DNA of 64,000 nucleotides from Phascolarctos cinereus (taxonomy: Eukaryota; Chordata; Mammalia; Diprotodontia; Phascolarctidae): positions 1,519,001 through 1,583,000 of the forward strand of contig NW_018344273.1 of NCBI RefSeq assembly GCF_002099425.1, written 5' to 3'. How positions within the stretch are numbered: position 1 is the first letter of the stretch; the number at the start of each line of letters is the position of its first letter. Position numbers and translations under genes: made by a program. Positions 11,225 to 23,215 of this stretch are shown here, in pieces. The notes beneath the pieces were generated by a model. That model searched no databases. It was not told the origin of the DNA and worked only from the letters and a program-made list of their open reading frames with translations.

Positions 11225-11820
11225 ATTGGAATAGGGAGGGTATGAAAATTAGAACTCTAACAGGTACCCAATGACCAGGGTTTTATACCAGGGAGAAGAA
11301 ATTGCTCCAGGGCAAAAAATTCAAAGGGCTTTTATTGTACAAGTTATTATACTGTTATCAAGAGCAAGAAAGGGGCAGAGTCTATGGGTGGGGTGCCTGG
11401 GGTGAAAGATGAGACTGTGGCAGAACAGTTAGATCACTTGGGAAAGCAGCATGGTTGTCTCCCTGGGTTCCTCAGGCAAAATCCAAAGCTGATGGGATCT
11501 AAGCTATCTCTCAGCCCTTAGGTGAGAGAGAGGTCCAAACTTGTTCCCAGATATTCATCCCTTCAGACATCAGGTGGCTGTGCAGTCGTAGCTTTCCAGA
11601 GCATCTATCATTCTGGAAAGAGGGTAAAGTCCAGGGGTCAGAGGCAGGCTGAGAGCTACCCCACATTCCCTGACCACTGCTAAGGAACAGAGGGAGTTCC
11701 CTTGAGGAGGGGAAGGGGAGGAAATATCTAAACTGTGGCTTCCTAGAATACTTTTGCCTCCAAATCTAAAGAATATTTTTCCCCTCAGGTTTAGCCTGTT
11801 CTGTCTTTTCAACCTTACAG
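11225..11820 (-). mobile_element. Possible LTR-like fragment (fossil)
   Basis: On the minus strand an AATAAA (11331-11336) is followed by 'gccctttgaattttttgccc', which is LTR-like in style. A TG dinucleotide start is possible near 11820. I could not find a convincing target duplication or the other end. Weak call. Confidence 0.18.
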
Positions 11821-13200
11821 AGTGCCAGTGGGTTAGACAAAAGGTTCAAGCAACCCAGAGATAACTACTTCCTAAAATCAAATGGTGGGATTGGGTGACA
11901 CTTTTAGATACATCAAGTCAAAATTAATATTTTCTAGAGTATTTGTCTGTAATGAAATGGTAAATAAGGATATATCATGACGATGCATTGGAAAACAAGT
12001 AAGATTTGGATTCAGTGGCCCAAGATTTGGATTTTGGTTCTGCCTTTTACTGTCTATTTGGTCTTGAATGTTTAAATTCTCTAAGCCTTAGTTACTTCAC
12101 TTTAGGGGAAAAGGGCCCAGTGAAAGAATATGGAGATATATTCTCTCACAAGACAGGCACTTCAGGCAGCTTAGAAATGCTTTCCCAGCCTAAAGTGTTC
12201 TCTGATTCTCTTAGCATGTATTCTGGAAAAAGAAAATGGGTTAGGGAGTAATTCAGACAGGGCAAGACAAGAAGGGGAACCATGGCCTCCTCAGATGTCT
12301 GTTGTACTTATCCCCAGGTCTTTTCATTTCCTTGAAGTTTTTCTCTCTTGAAGTGATAATATTTTCCCAGGATTATTGGGAAAGAGGAGTGTTTGGACCC
12401 AGAGTGTGCCTGAAAAGATCTTGGTGCTTCCTCCCTCCTTCCATGTCCTGTTAAAAGTGGATTTTTTTAAGAGCCAAGAGTATTCTGTTAAGAGCTGACA
12501 CAACTAATTCCATTTTTTATATTCTGTTTTAATAACCTGGTTGATAGGAGAACTAATTCTGAATTCCTGTTCTGTTCTGCTTCCATTTTCTTCTCTCTAA
12601 AGTGGAGGGGTTTGTCTCTAAGGTTCCTTCCAGTACTGACATTTCAAGTGTACAAGATTTGAGTTTTATTTGACTCTACCTCAGATTACTCTGAATTTCA
12701 GTAAGAGTTGAACAAGAATTTCCCTTCACTAAGCAAACCAGGCCAATTTCCACAATGTCAGGCAATATGTTTCTGTTTCTTGGGTTTCACAGTTCTCACT
12801 CTTATTTTCTGAAATAGTACAGACATGCAAGTCCTTGGGTCCTTCTGAAATATTATATAAGTGCAGAGAAAAGTTCATTGCCCTCTGTACTCTTTTCTTT
12901 TCCTTTGAATGGTCCCCTCTCATCCTTGGTGGGGGGGACTGCACAGAAAAGAAGGGGAAGGGGAATCTGTCAATGTAGTAAGGCTTTCTTATGTTTCTAC
13001 AAAGATTCACCTACTTCTTATGTCATACAATTTTCATATACTTATGATAAACCAATTGGTGTCTCAGTCACCTTGCCATAGTCATTTCCCTTTCTAGGGT
13101 CTCAGACTCTCCCTCTATAATCAAAGCAAGGAGTTGGAGTAGATGATCATGCAGGTGACTTTCATCTCTACTGTGATACTCTGAAGGTTTACACAGGGTT
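11821..13200. other. Unassigned sequence with weak MIR traces
   Basis: 12000-12115 has a faint MIR-like order (acactggattcagtggcc..., then '...aagccttagttacttcactttagg'). The tail motif 'aaggttccttccagtactgacat' occurs at 12620, and a related one at 13130-13190. No gene recognised. Confidence 0.35.
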
Positions 13201-13204
13201 TCTC

Positions 13205-13365
13205 TTCAAGCTCTCTTTCGGCCTCATTCCCAAAGCATCTATTTATTTGCTATAAAATTTACCAGTCTGGTTTTATTCTTTCTATATATACCCAGCATTT
13301 AGCACAGTGCCTGACATATAATAAGTGCTTATTTATGCTTGTTGACTGACAGACTGACAATCTCC
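13205..13365 (+). mobile_element. L2-type LINE 3' end
   Basis: Ends '...atacccagcatttagcacag', 'tgcctgacatataataagtg', 'cttgttgactgacagactgac', the L2-type tail also seen at 7010-7165. Confidence 0.65.
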
Positions 13366-15030
13366 CCACAATTCCCATTACTCAGGCTACTTGGATGCCA
13401 AGGGTGAAGAAACAACCAATGCTTTTGAAAACTAGGCCCAAAGTCAGTTTGAATATAGGAGGCTACTTAACCTCCCCAACTTTGTCATATCCTAGGGTTT
13501 CTCTCTCCCCATGGGCTGGGATTTTCTCTCTATCCAATTCAGACATCTGTTAATGCCAATTGCCCAAAGTGTCTGGTTTGTGGTATTTGCTTTGGGTGAA
13601 AACATCCCCAGTTATGACTCTGGTGAGAGTACAGACAGTAAAGAAGGATTGCTGACTAGGTGAGATAGTTGTCTGGGTGGCTGCTCTACTCACACTGTAC
13701 AAATCTCAAATGGGGTGGGATCTAGAAAGCAGCTTGGAGAATATACTACTCGAGAAGTCTTTGCATGGTGCTCAACCCTGCTGTGAGCTCCTGAGTGGCC
13801 TATTTCCTACACTCAAGAAACTCAAGAACATGTCTTGACCTATTCAATTAATTGTCTCTCCTCAGTGGAAATAGAGCCCAAACCAAGGGGAAAGAGAAGT
13901 GAGAAGAATAACGAATTTCCTTCTCCTCCCTCCCCCATGTGAAAACAATATGCCTTACCCAATGAGAAGGGGGACATTAGGTTCATTCAATCCCATAATG
14001 GTCAGGCATTTGCTGTCGTATTTTGAATCTTTATGCCCCAAAGAGTATTCTAGGAACGTGGAATTGTCCCCTCTTTTATATGCAAAGATGTAAATTGCCT
14101 AAATCTTCCCTTTCTCAAGCCTAGTCAGTGTGAATCCATCTTGGGAAAGCTCTGATTTATCATCAGAGATATTTAAAAGTTTGATATGAAACATTTCTGC
14201 TCTGGGATGGGGCTAAGACACACCTCATTTTGGGGGAGTCTACATTGTGGTTGATGCTGTTTCCTGTTTGTTGTTTACAAAACCATTGTCACCTTTTGTT
14301 CCCAGATGTTTATGGAAAAAGCCACATGATCTTTTCCTCCATTTGACAGTCCAATCCATTTACAACCTTAAATCATCTCCATTTTCCAAGTGAAAAATGG
14401 TATTCACATACGTGTCTGAGAAAAAAGGGAGACTGACATCTGAGGCAAAGTGTTACATCCTGACTCTTGAAACATCCCTTTAGAGTGATGCAAAAGAATC
14501 TCAGAATGAGCAGTCTTAGAAATCTATTCGGGAACCTCTTAAAGTCCTTTACTTCACACACTCTACTCTTAGCAAGACATTCAACCTTTGCCTCATAGGG
14601 AAAATACCAAGTGCTGTCACAAGATACCAGGAACTCAAGTAGGGAACAGACCAGAGAGAGACAATTTCTTTCCATGCTACTTACCTACCAGTTAGCACCC
14701 TAAAGAAGAGACATAAAGAATACACCATGGAAATTTCTCCTTGAAAAAGACAGCTAATGCAGCAGTGCTCATTCCTAGGCCCTAAAGCCTCACTGGGTCT
14801 TGGGCTGTTCAGAGCAAGCCAAACCATCTGAAGGCACAAGTCAATCAGACAAATTAAATGTCCTAATTACTTGTTAAAAGCAGCCCTGCCTTTCTCCTTA
14901 AATTTCTGGCTGAATACCCCTGTATGCTGCCAAAGAAGGCCAATTACCTGGCCTCAACTGATTTCCCCAACATTGTGACTAGCCCAGTTATAAACCCTAG
15001 CCATGGTGATGCCTGATTTTCTACTAACAA
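13366..15030. other. Unassigned intergenic sequence
   Basis: About 1.7 kb without a repeat or gene that I can name. The longest open frame (100 codons, 14373-14675, minus) has no recognisable domain. Confidence 0.4.
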
Positions 15031-15037
15031 TACTAAA

Positions 15038-15285
15038 TGGAAGTGTTGCTGTTTAGACACATCTGGCTCTTTGTGATCCCATGGACCATAGAGTCCATGT
15101 GGTTTTCTTGGCAAACATACTGGAGTGGTTTGTCATTTCCTTTTCCAGTCATTAAGGCAAACAGAGGTTAAGTGACTTACCCCAGGGTCCCACAGCTAGT
15201 AAGTGTCTGAGGTTGAATTTGAACTCAAGTCTTCCTGACTCCAGGCCCCGAGCTCTATCCACAGTGCCATCTAACTGCCTTTTAT
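15038..15285 (-). mobile_element. MAR1-like tRNA SINE with RTE-type tail
   Basis: Antisense. Reading the plus strand: a tail block 'ctctttgtgatcccatgg', 'tactggagtggtttgtcatt', then 'aaacagaggttaagtgactt', 'cacagctagtaagtgtctga', 'tcttcctgactccaggcccc', 'gtgccatctaactgcc'. The tail resembles RTE/BovB 3' sequence, which suggests that an RTE LINE supplied the machinery. Confidence 0.75.
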
Positions 15286-15289
15286 TGCA

Positions 15290-15769
15290 TGGTAGATAGA
15301 GGTAATTTTAGAGGGCTAGTAATGCTTATATTATAAACCTCCTGTATAAGGAAATGTAAGTTACTATTAATATAAGGATTGGCATCCTAATTTGATTTTA
15401 TGAAAAGCCTAAGAAGTGCAACTCTAGACTAACCATGGTTCATGTAATCCAGATGGGTCAGGGCCTCAGTAAAATTATGAAATGAGCATTTTTTACTCTG
15501 TTATTCTTAGATTCTCCTTCATCAGTTTTTTTTTCCACACTCCTAGACTATAGTAACCCCAACTCCTATATTCTAATGCCCAACTGTTCTCTTTTATTGT
15601 CCCTTCTTCCTCTCTTAAAAACTCCCTTTCTAAAAAAATCTGATAATTTTCTCACTAAGATGTTTGACTAAAATAATTACTCATAATGGTACCCTCCCTA
15701 ATAATATTCACATCCAAAACTATGTAGTTGTAGCTACCAGACAAATTGTAGATACTTGCCACAAGGAAT
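15290..15769. other. Unassigned AT-rich sequence
   Basis: Precedes duplicon B and has no counterpart upstream of duplicon A, so it marks the left side of the duplication. No gene seen. Confidence 0.4.
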
Positions 15770-15859
15770 CCTATTCTTGGCTTAGAATCAGGAAGACTTT
15801 AAGATTAAATTTTGCCTCTGGTACTTACTAGCTAAGGTATTCTGGGGAAGACACTTAAT

Positions 15860-16010
15860 ATATTTGTGCCTCATGTATAATTGATGCCATATTGCTTGCC
15901 TTCTCAAATGGGTGAGGAGGAACAGAGGGGGGAGTAAGAACTTAGAACTTTTTTTTAAGAAAATTAGTATTATAAATAAAATAGCTATGTGCCTTAGGAT
16001 ATCCCATAAG
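15860..16010 (+). mobile_element. Old L1 3' tail inserted in a MIR
   Basis: 'atgccatattgcttgccttctcaaatgggtgagga'-type wording matches the old L1 tail at 58960-59060, ending in an A-rich run. It separates the two halves of the MIR that starts duplicon B and is absent from duplicon A, so it came after the duplication. Confidence 0.5.
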
Positions 16011-16541
16011 ACTAATGGACAAAGTTATTGATGGTTCATGATCTGTGTTGGTGAAGGGTATTCAGACACTAACCCCTTTGAGCCTCAGTTTATTTATCTA
16101 TAAAATAGGGGTGATAATACTTTTTATAACTTGCTTCACAGGACTATTGTGGGGATCTAATGAGATTAAGTACATAAAGTACAATATAAACATCAGCTAT
16201 TCTTCATATGCCATTTCCTCCATGAAGGCTTCCATGATCATATTGCTTTCCCTCCATTATCCTTACTTCTAATTCAATGATTCTCCCCTTTAGACATTTC
16301 ATAGTTTACAAGGCATGGAACAGAAACTTTCCCGTCTATCTTCATCTCCTCAGAGCTGCCCTTGTTTATAGACAGAAGTAACTGGTGATTTGCCTACAAT
16401 ACATATTGTGCCTATTTATAATCTAAAAAAATAATAATGGACAAGAGTTCTAGAATTTTAATATCTCTTTCTTTAGGCTTTTTAAATGGCATATATTTCC
16501 TGAACTGAGTGGATGTGATTTATTTGCATTTATGTGTCCCA

Positions 16542-17481
16542 CATATGGATGATGTGGTGCTAGCTGGTAAAGAACCTGTTTTTTTTTTCTTGGTGTTAAT
16601 TTTCAGGCCAAAATTAGAACAAGCAGCAGAGAATTGATCCATATTCTGTCCATATGTGGAACCACTGGTTACAGCAAATGGAGAAATTTTGAATGCTGTG
16701 GATAATTTCACATACCTTGACAATATACATTCCAGAGATGTGCACATAGATGATGAGGTTGATACACACATTGCCAGAGCTAGCTCAGTGTTTGGGAGGC
16801 TCCAAAGGAAAGTGTTGGAGAGAAGAGGTATTAGGTTGCCTACCAAACTGAAGGTCTACAGAACTGTTGTGCTGACCTCATTGCTTTATGTCTGTGAAAC
16901 CTGGACAGTCTACCAGTGCCATGCTAGGACACTAAATTGCTTCCATTTGAATTTGTCTTAGGAAGATTCTGAAGATCACTGACAAGATAAGTTCATGGAC
17001 ACTGAGGTCTTTTCTTGAGCTGAACTGCCAAGCATTCAGACTCAACTGCAGAGAGCACAACTCTAATGAGCTGGCCATACTGTTCGAATGCCAAACATAC
17101 TATTACCTAAAAACACTATTTTAAGGGAAACTCACACAAGGCAAGTGCTCATGTTCATGTCAGAAGAAGTAATGCAAGTCTCTCTGAAGAATTTTGGAAT
17201 TGATTGTGAGACATGGGAGGTGACCACCCAGCGTGGCACGCCCTAAAGAAAGTACTGTGCTGTACGAGCAAAGAAGAATTGCAGTAGCTCAAAAGAAATG
17301 TGAGATGTGCAAGTTTGGAGACAGCTACATTCCAAATGCTGATATGGACTATTTGTGCCTGACTTGTGCTAGAACTTTCCATGCTCGCATTGATGTGATA
17401 AGCCATAGTCGGACACTCTGTACCTTGACCCTGACATAGTGAATGTCTTTTTGTTCCTCTTCAAGCACAAAGGACAACAAA
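16542..17481 (+). mobile_element. RTE-type LINE, 5'-truncated, with TSD
   Basis: A 940-bp insertion flanked by a near-perfect 15-bp repeat (CATTTATGTGTCCCA at 16527-16541; CATTTATTTGTCCCA at 17482-17496). The translation at 16656-16961 shows the conserved region after the reverse transcriptase (NFTYLDN, IARASSVFGRLQRKV, TKLKVYRTVVLTSLLYVCETW). The one at 17233-17439 shows a C-terminal zinc-finger-like segment (CLTCARTF...H..RTL). The 3' end is AGGACAACAA rather than a poly(A) run, as expected for RTE. The frame is broken several times between the two segments. The finger could be mistaken for a host gene but belongs to the element. Confidence 0.78.
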
Positions 17482-17944
17482 CATTTATTTGTCCCAATGC
17501 TTTATTTGTATCTATGCTGTTAGTTCTAAAACACCACCATCATCATCATCGTCATAATGGCTAGCATTTACATAATGCTTAACAGTTTAAACATGTCCTT
17601 CCTTTACTCAAAAGCTTTCAGTAGCTTCCCATTCCCTGTAAGATGAAATATAACCTGGTATTTAAGGTACTCCACAATGTGGGTCCTATCTATCTTCCTA
17701 ACTTTATTTTATAGTACTTTTGTGTCTGAATTCTATGTTCCAGCTAAACTGGATCTGCTCTCTAAACTCAGTACCCCATTTTCCACCTCTATGCATTCAT
17801 ATCTGTAAGCTTTTCCCCGTGCCTGGACTGTACTCTCTCCCCAGCTCTGCCTTTTAGAATCTTTGTCTTCACTCAAGGCTCAGCCCAGATACCATTTCCT
17901 CTGTGAAGCTATCTGGATCTCATCTCTAGTTGTTAGTGTTCTTT

Positions 17945-18146
17945 TTTTCTCATTCTCTCTCTCTGTCTGTCTCTGTCTGTCTGTCCATCTGCCTATGTCT
18001 CTGTCTCTCTCTGTGTCTTCCTCTGTCTCTGTCTGTCTCTGTGTCTCTCTTTGTCTCTCTCTGTCTCTGTCTCTTTCTGTCTCTTTCTCTCTTCATCTCC
18101 CTGTCTCTGACTCTTCTTTCTTTATCTCTCTGTCTCTCTCTGTCTC

Positions 18147-18192
<46 letters not shown>
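17945..18192. repeat. (TCTG)/(TC)n microsatellite
   Basis: About 250 bp of CT-rich repeat that grades from TCTG units into pure TC. It gives rise to artificial Ser/Leu open frames on one strand and Arg/Glu ones on the other. It is absent at the matching place in duplicon A. Confidence 0.95.
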
Positions 18193-18194
<2 letters not shown>

Positions 18195-19811
18195 ATCAGC
18201 ATTACTTGTAGTAGGCTTCTTTGCATACAAGATTGTCACTACTCTCACCTGGGTGTGTTCCTCAAGATCTGTGGACCATTGGACCATTTCTTCTTTGCTT
18301 TTGTATTCACAGTGTCTTACACATAGTAGATTCTTAATGAGTGTTTACTGAAATGAACTGAATTAACAAACATAATTTCACTGATCTTCAGAATAGCTGT
18401 GAGATGGATAATAAAATATCATTGTCTTCATTTTACAGATGAGTAAACTAAGCTTAGGAACCTAACCATGTAGCTAACAGGTGGCAAAGCTAAGACTCAA
18501 AGCTAGTTCTATCCCACACAAATCTTCTGTTCTTTCCACTATACTACCACTGCTCCTGTGGTATACATTTGACAATTTCCTTTCCTCAATATCACTTACT
18601 TCTTTGGGCAGGTAAGCAGCTTAAGACAGGAAGCAGAGAAGGAATACTGGAAGGGTTTCCCAGAAAGGACAAAGAACATTGAATTTCTTTTCCTTCTTCT
18701 ATCACTCTGCAGACACAACTCCAGAATGTGGCATGGGGAAGGAAGTAACTTCAGAATTCACCAGGAACCCAATCTAAGAATGACCAAGATTGAGAGGGAA
18801 GTCACATAAGGCTATGCTAGCCTCTCATAGTCCCCAGTCCTAAGAAGACACCTCTTTAAGCCTTGAGACTGGTAAGTAAACTCATCTCGTCTGGTTGGGT
18901 ACTCTAGAGTCCCTCTCCCTAAAGACTCATTGCCTGTCTCAAAGGAACTTGCATCAGTATGCAAAAAGTAGGGCACCTAGGAACTCATTACAGCTGGCTC
19001 TCATTTACCAGCTTCTCAAATTTACTAATACTCTTGGAACTTAGGGTTAGCTCTGGTACCAAGCTGGAACCTTGGGGCAAGGAACAGGTATTCCTTTCCT
19101 TCTACCAAAAGTTATATGATCTTCTGTTATGTGGGTCTGAAAGATAGAGTAGGGAAAGAGATTCATATCCCAAAGTGGGGTCAAGTACAAAGGTCTTCTG
19201 ACCACTATCTGGTACCCAGAAATAGAATTCTCAATCAAAAAATCAACAAGAATTTATTGAGTGACTGCTATGTGTCACACAAAGGCTTTAAGATCACTAT
19301 TTAATTCTCCTTCAGTATTCTCTCATCTAGGCAGAAACAGCACACCTTCCTTTTAACCATTCATAAGTTTCATCTTCCATGACTCTTCTCAGCATGATTC
19401 TCGGCATGTCTTCCTAGCCCAAATACATGAAGAACTGATGCAAATTTTGAAGCTCAATACCCAGATTCTCCTAACCAAGTAATCAAAGGAAATAAATATA
19501 CAGTGTATGCACTTAGAGGAAAGAGACAATAATAAACCAAGACCTGAGAAAGTGTTCAACCTCATTAGGATCCTGATGCAGTGAAAAGAACACTGATTAT
19601 AATAACATCAGAAGACCTGATTAGGGAGGGAGTGGTCGTATTACATGAACAGGCTTTTGCTTTTAGGACACTTTGGAAGCTAAGTTGAGGTTTTATTGGA
19701 CTGGGGAGAGACTTAAGGCTTCAGTTTCATGAATGTTGGTAGGAAGATCATTTAATTCTTTCATCTTCCAAATCAACCTCATTCCAAGATTTCACAGTGT
19801 TCTTTAAGTTT

Positions 19812-19815
<4 letters not shown>

Positions 19816-19878
<63 letters not shown>
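19816..19878. repeat. (TC)n microsatellite
   Basis: About 63 bp of pure TC, directly next to the tail side of the antisense SINE at 19890, so it probably grew from the SINE tail. Confidence 0.95.
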
Positions 19879-19879
<1 letters not shown>

Positions 19880-19889
19880 CGTTCCTTCC

Positions 19890-20120
19890 TTTCTTTTAGT
19901 GACCCCATTTCAGGTTTTCTTGGCAACAGTACTGGAATAGTTTGGTCGTTCCTTCTCTACCTCAATTTATAAATGAAGAAACTGAGGCAAATAGGATTAA
20001 GTGACTTGACCAGGGTCACACAGCTGGTAAATATGTGAGGCCAGATTTGAAGTCAGGGAGATGAATCTTTCTGACTCCACATCCAGTGTTCTATCCATTG
20101 CACCACTTAGTTACCCATAA
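19890..20120 (-). mobile_element. MAR1-like tRNA SINE
   Basis: Antisense, same block order as 15038-15285: 'gtgaccccatttcaggtttt', 'tactggaatagtttgg', 'gaagaaactgaggcaaatag', 'gacttgaccagggtcacaca', 'ttctatccattgcaccactt'. Confidence 0.75.
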
Positions 20121-20124
20121 ATGA

Positions 20125-20228
20125 CCTTCTAAGGGACATATAGCCAGTAAGTTTCTAAGTCTAGATTTGAACACAGATCTTCCTGAGTCCAGGTCCAGAG
20201 CTCTAACCACTGTATCAGCTAGCTGTCT
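20125..20228 (-). mobile_element. SINE fragment
   Basis: 'acatatagccagtaagtttc', 'acacagatcttcctgagtcc', 'agctctaaccactgtatcag', 'ctagctgtct': a truncated antisense tRNA/CORE SINE directly behind the previous one. Confidence 0.6.
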
Positions 20229-21041
20229 TTCCAAGAACAATGAACATTAATGATACAGGTATTATTCTCAAAATATAACAAAGCATTCTATCAAGCCCCT
20301 TTATTGAGAGACAATGTAACTCTAATACCTAAAACAGGAAATTATAAAGTGAAGAAAGAAACCTATATGCTAATACCAATAATGAATATTGATTCAAAAT
20401 AAATAATGATAAAAAATCTACAGTAATTTATCCAATAAATTATTCATTAAAGCCAAGTTGAATTTATAAAAGGAATGCAAGGATTCAACACTAGGTAAAT
20501 AATGAACATAATTACATTTAAAATTAAATCATAAAAATCATAACAATAGATATTAAAAACAGGCTTTAACAAAGTACAACACTTATTTGTGCAAAGCCTT
20601 ACAAACTATAATTGTAAAGGAATCTTTTTGTCAATACTTTAAGAAATATCTATCTAAAATTAAAAGCAAACATCATATGGAATGGAAAACAATAAATAGA
20701 GGAATAAATGCATTCTTCCTGCTATTATTTTATATCATTCTAGAAATGCCTGCAATTACATCAAGAAAAAAGAAAGAAATTAAAGACATAAAAGAGGCAG
20801 AGAAAAAACTATCCTAACTTGTTGATAGTTCACTTAGGAAACTCCAGTGAATCAACAAAGAAATTATTTGAGACAATTATTGCTTTAGCAAAATTTCAAG
20901 CTGCAAAATAAACTGACAAACATGAATAGCATTTTATATATCAACAAAATCCAAGAGGCATATCTAAAAGGGAAATTCCATTCAAAATGGATACAAAATA
21001 CCAAAGCTCATTCAATAAATTTAAATTTATACAAAATGCTT

Positions 21042-23215
21042 TTTTAATTTTTAAACATTTATTAATTCATTTATTTTTAGTTTTCAACATTCACTTCCAC
21101 AAGATTTTGAGTTCCAAATTTTCTCCCCATCTTAACTCTCCCCCCACCCCAAGGTGGCATGCATTCTGAATACCCCTTCCCCTATTCTGCCCTCCCTTCT
21201 ATCACACCCCCTGCTTCTCTTATCCCCTTCCCCTTCTATTTTCCTGTAGGGCAGGATAGATTTCTATACCCCATTGCCTTTATATCTTATTTCCCAGTTG
21301 CATGTGAAAACAATTTTTAACATTTGTTTTTAAAACTTTGGGGTCCAAATTTTCTCCCTTCATCCCTCCCCACCCATCCTTATTGAGAAGGCAAGCAATT
21401 ATAGTTATACATGTGTAGTCATACAAAACACTTCTATAGCACTCATGTTGTGAAAAACTAACTATATTTCCCTTCATCCTATCCTTCCCTCATTTATTCA
21501 ATTCTCTCTTTTAACCCTGTCCCTCCTCAGAAGTGTTTGCTCCTGATTACTCCCTCCCCCAATCTGCCCTCCCTTCTATAATCCCCCTACTCTCTTATCC
21601 CCTTCCTCCTACTTTCCTGTGGGGTAAGATACATTTCCATACCCAATTGAGTGTGTATGTTATTCCCTCCTTAAGCCCAATCCAATGAGAATAAGATTCA
21701 CTCATTCCCTCTTACCTTCCCCCATTTCCCCTCCACTGTAAAAGCCTTTTCTTGTCTGTTTTATGTGAGATAATTTGCTCCATTACACCTCTCCCTTTCT
21801 CCTCCTAGTGTAAGCCTTTCTCACCTCTTAATTTTATGTTTTAGATATCACCCCTTCATCTTCAACTCACCCTGTGCCATTTATCTATCTATCTATCTAT
21901 GTATCCATATATTTTTCCCTCCAACTACCCTAATACTGACAAAGATCTCATGTGTTACAAATATCATCTTTCCATGTAGGAATGTAAACAGTTCAACTTT
22001 AGCAGGTCCCTTAATATTTCTCTTTCCTGTTTGCCTTTTCATATTTCTCTTGTCTTGTATTTGAAAGTCAAATTTTCTATTCATCTCTGGTCCTTTCATC
22101 AAGAATGCTTGAAAGTCCTCTGTTTCACTGAATATCCATTTTTCCCCCTGAAAAATTGTACTCAGTTTCACTGGGAGGTGATTCTTGGTTGTAATCCTGT
22201 CTCCTTTGCCCTCTGGAATATCATATTCCAAGCCCTTGGGTCCTTTAATGTAGAAGCTGCTAAATCTTGTGTTACCCTGATTATGTTTCCACAATACTTG
22301 AATTGTTTCTTTTTGGCTGCTTACAATATTTTCTCTGTGGCCTGGGAACTTTGGAATTTTACTATAACATTCCTAGGAGTTTTCCTTTGGGGATGTCTTT
22401 CAGGAGGTGATCGGTGGATTCTTTCTTTGACTTTGTTGTCTTCTTCTGGTTGTATGCTTTGATCTTCTTTGTCACCAAGGTAAGATTCTATGGTCTAACA
22501 TTTTTTGCACTGTTTGCTCATGAACCCAGCCAATTACCTGAGTTTTAAACTCTTTGTTAAGGTAGGGGTCTGCTTCCAGTATGGAGAATGTACTGTCCCA
22601 AGCTTTAGGGGTTTTGTGCAGCTGTTTTCAGAGATACTTCTTGGCACCTGTAAGTTTTCAGTTCTTCCAAGTTGGTATGATAAAGGGCAAGGTGTTTACT
22701 CCTTTCCTGGCCTGTGCTCTGGTCTATGAGTAACCACAAGCACTCTTTTCTGTCTTAGAACTGTGAGGAGGACTCCCTCACTTCCAATACCGCAAGCTCC
22801 ACTGTTCCAGCACTCCTCCTTGACCCAGGACCTCTACCCAGGATGCAACCCAGATTTGAGCACTGGCAAAGTAAGAGAATCCTGTCTTAGTGCCAGCAAA
22901 GAGATCCCTGCAATCCCCCTCTGATCAGCTGCTTGATCCCCCCTCAGTCTGTGGGCCTAGAGCTCAGGAAGCAGCCATTGCACTGCGGCAGTGCCAAGAC
23001 TGGGGCTGACCAAGCTCTTCTCTCACTATGGTCCAACAGACCTTTCCTGCTGAGCTTCTAGGTTGTCTTGGGCTGGAAATTTGTTTCACTCTGTCTTTTT
23101 ATGGGTCCTGCTGCTCTAGAATTTGTTTAGAGCTATTTTTTATAGGTATTTGGAGGGTTTTGGGGGAGAGCTCAAGCAAGTCACTGCTTTTACTCCTCCA
23201 TCTTGGCTCCGCCCC
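21042..23215 (-). mobile_element. HAL1-like element (L1 derivative with ORF1 only), copy 1
   Basis: Flanked by the 12-bp repeat TACAAAATGCTT (21030-21041 and 23216-23227). Read on the minus strand: a 5' UTR starting 'ggggcggagccaagatggag', an ORF1 remnant, the spacer that in L1 lies between ORF1 and ORF2, then a 3' end. No ORF2 sequence is present, which is the definition of a half-LINE. The ORF1 C-terminal part is open at 21893-22294 (EYDIPEGKGDRITTKNH, KLSTIFQGEKW). About 690 bp of ORF1 N-terminal and middle sequence present in copy 2 is missing here. The 3' module is partly duplicated (see findings). Confidence 0.75.
21886..21902. repeat. Short (ATCT)n run
   Basis: Four to five TATC units inside the HAL1-like spacer. 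The same run occurs at 41670-41704 in copy 2, so it belongs to the element. Confidence 0.8.

Larger units (their letters stand above)
15770..19590. repeat. Duplicon B (paralogous to 1110-3770)
   Basis: Same order of landmarks as duplicon A: MIR, 'ttctaattcaatgattctcc', 'tatagacagaagta', [RTE insert], 'atttacataatgcttaacag', 'ttcagtagcttcccatt', an L2 tail, an antisense MIR, 'ccagaatgtggcat', 'actctagagtccctctccct', 'actcattgcctgtc', 'gtagggcacct', '...cctcattaggatcctg'. It is longer than A because of later insertions: an old L1 tail inside the MIR (about 15860-16010), the RTE LINE and the TCTG tract. Confidence 0.75.

Noticed and set aside
11225-11820. A second LTR-like block near OR 1
   Set aside because: Only one LTR-like feature (polyadenylation signal with following wording) is visible; borders and target repeat are missing. 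Kept only as a low-confidence feature.
14373-14675. 100-codon minus-strand frame
   Set aside because: No domain, no conserved neighbour and no coding signature; length is within chance for this window size.
17233-17439. Zinc-finger-like peptide as a possible host gene
   Set aside because: It lies inside the TSD-bounded RTE LINE and has the position of that element's C-terminal finger.
17863-18351. Long Ser/Leu-rich open frames on the plus strand and Arg/Glu-rich ones on the minus strand
   Set aside because: They are translations of the TCTG/TC microsatellite, which has no stop codons in several frames. The same applies to 40675-40902 (GA) and 44302-44643 (ATATAG).
21886-21902. Regularly spaced short repeats as a possible CRISPR-like array (also 41670-41704, 44323-44475)
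   Set aside because: They are simple TATC/ATATAG microsatellites without unique spacers, in a mammalian genome.
21893-22462. Host gene suggested by 133- and 143-codon frames
   Set aside because: The minus frame is the ORF1 C-terminus of a HAL1-like element and the plus frame is its shadow. The same pair recurs at 41857-42219.
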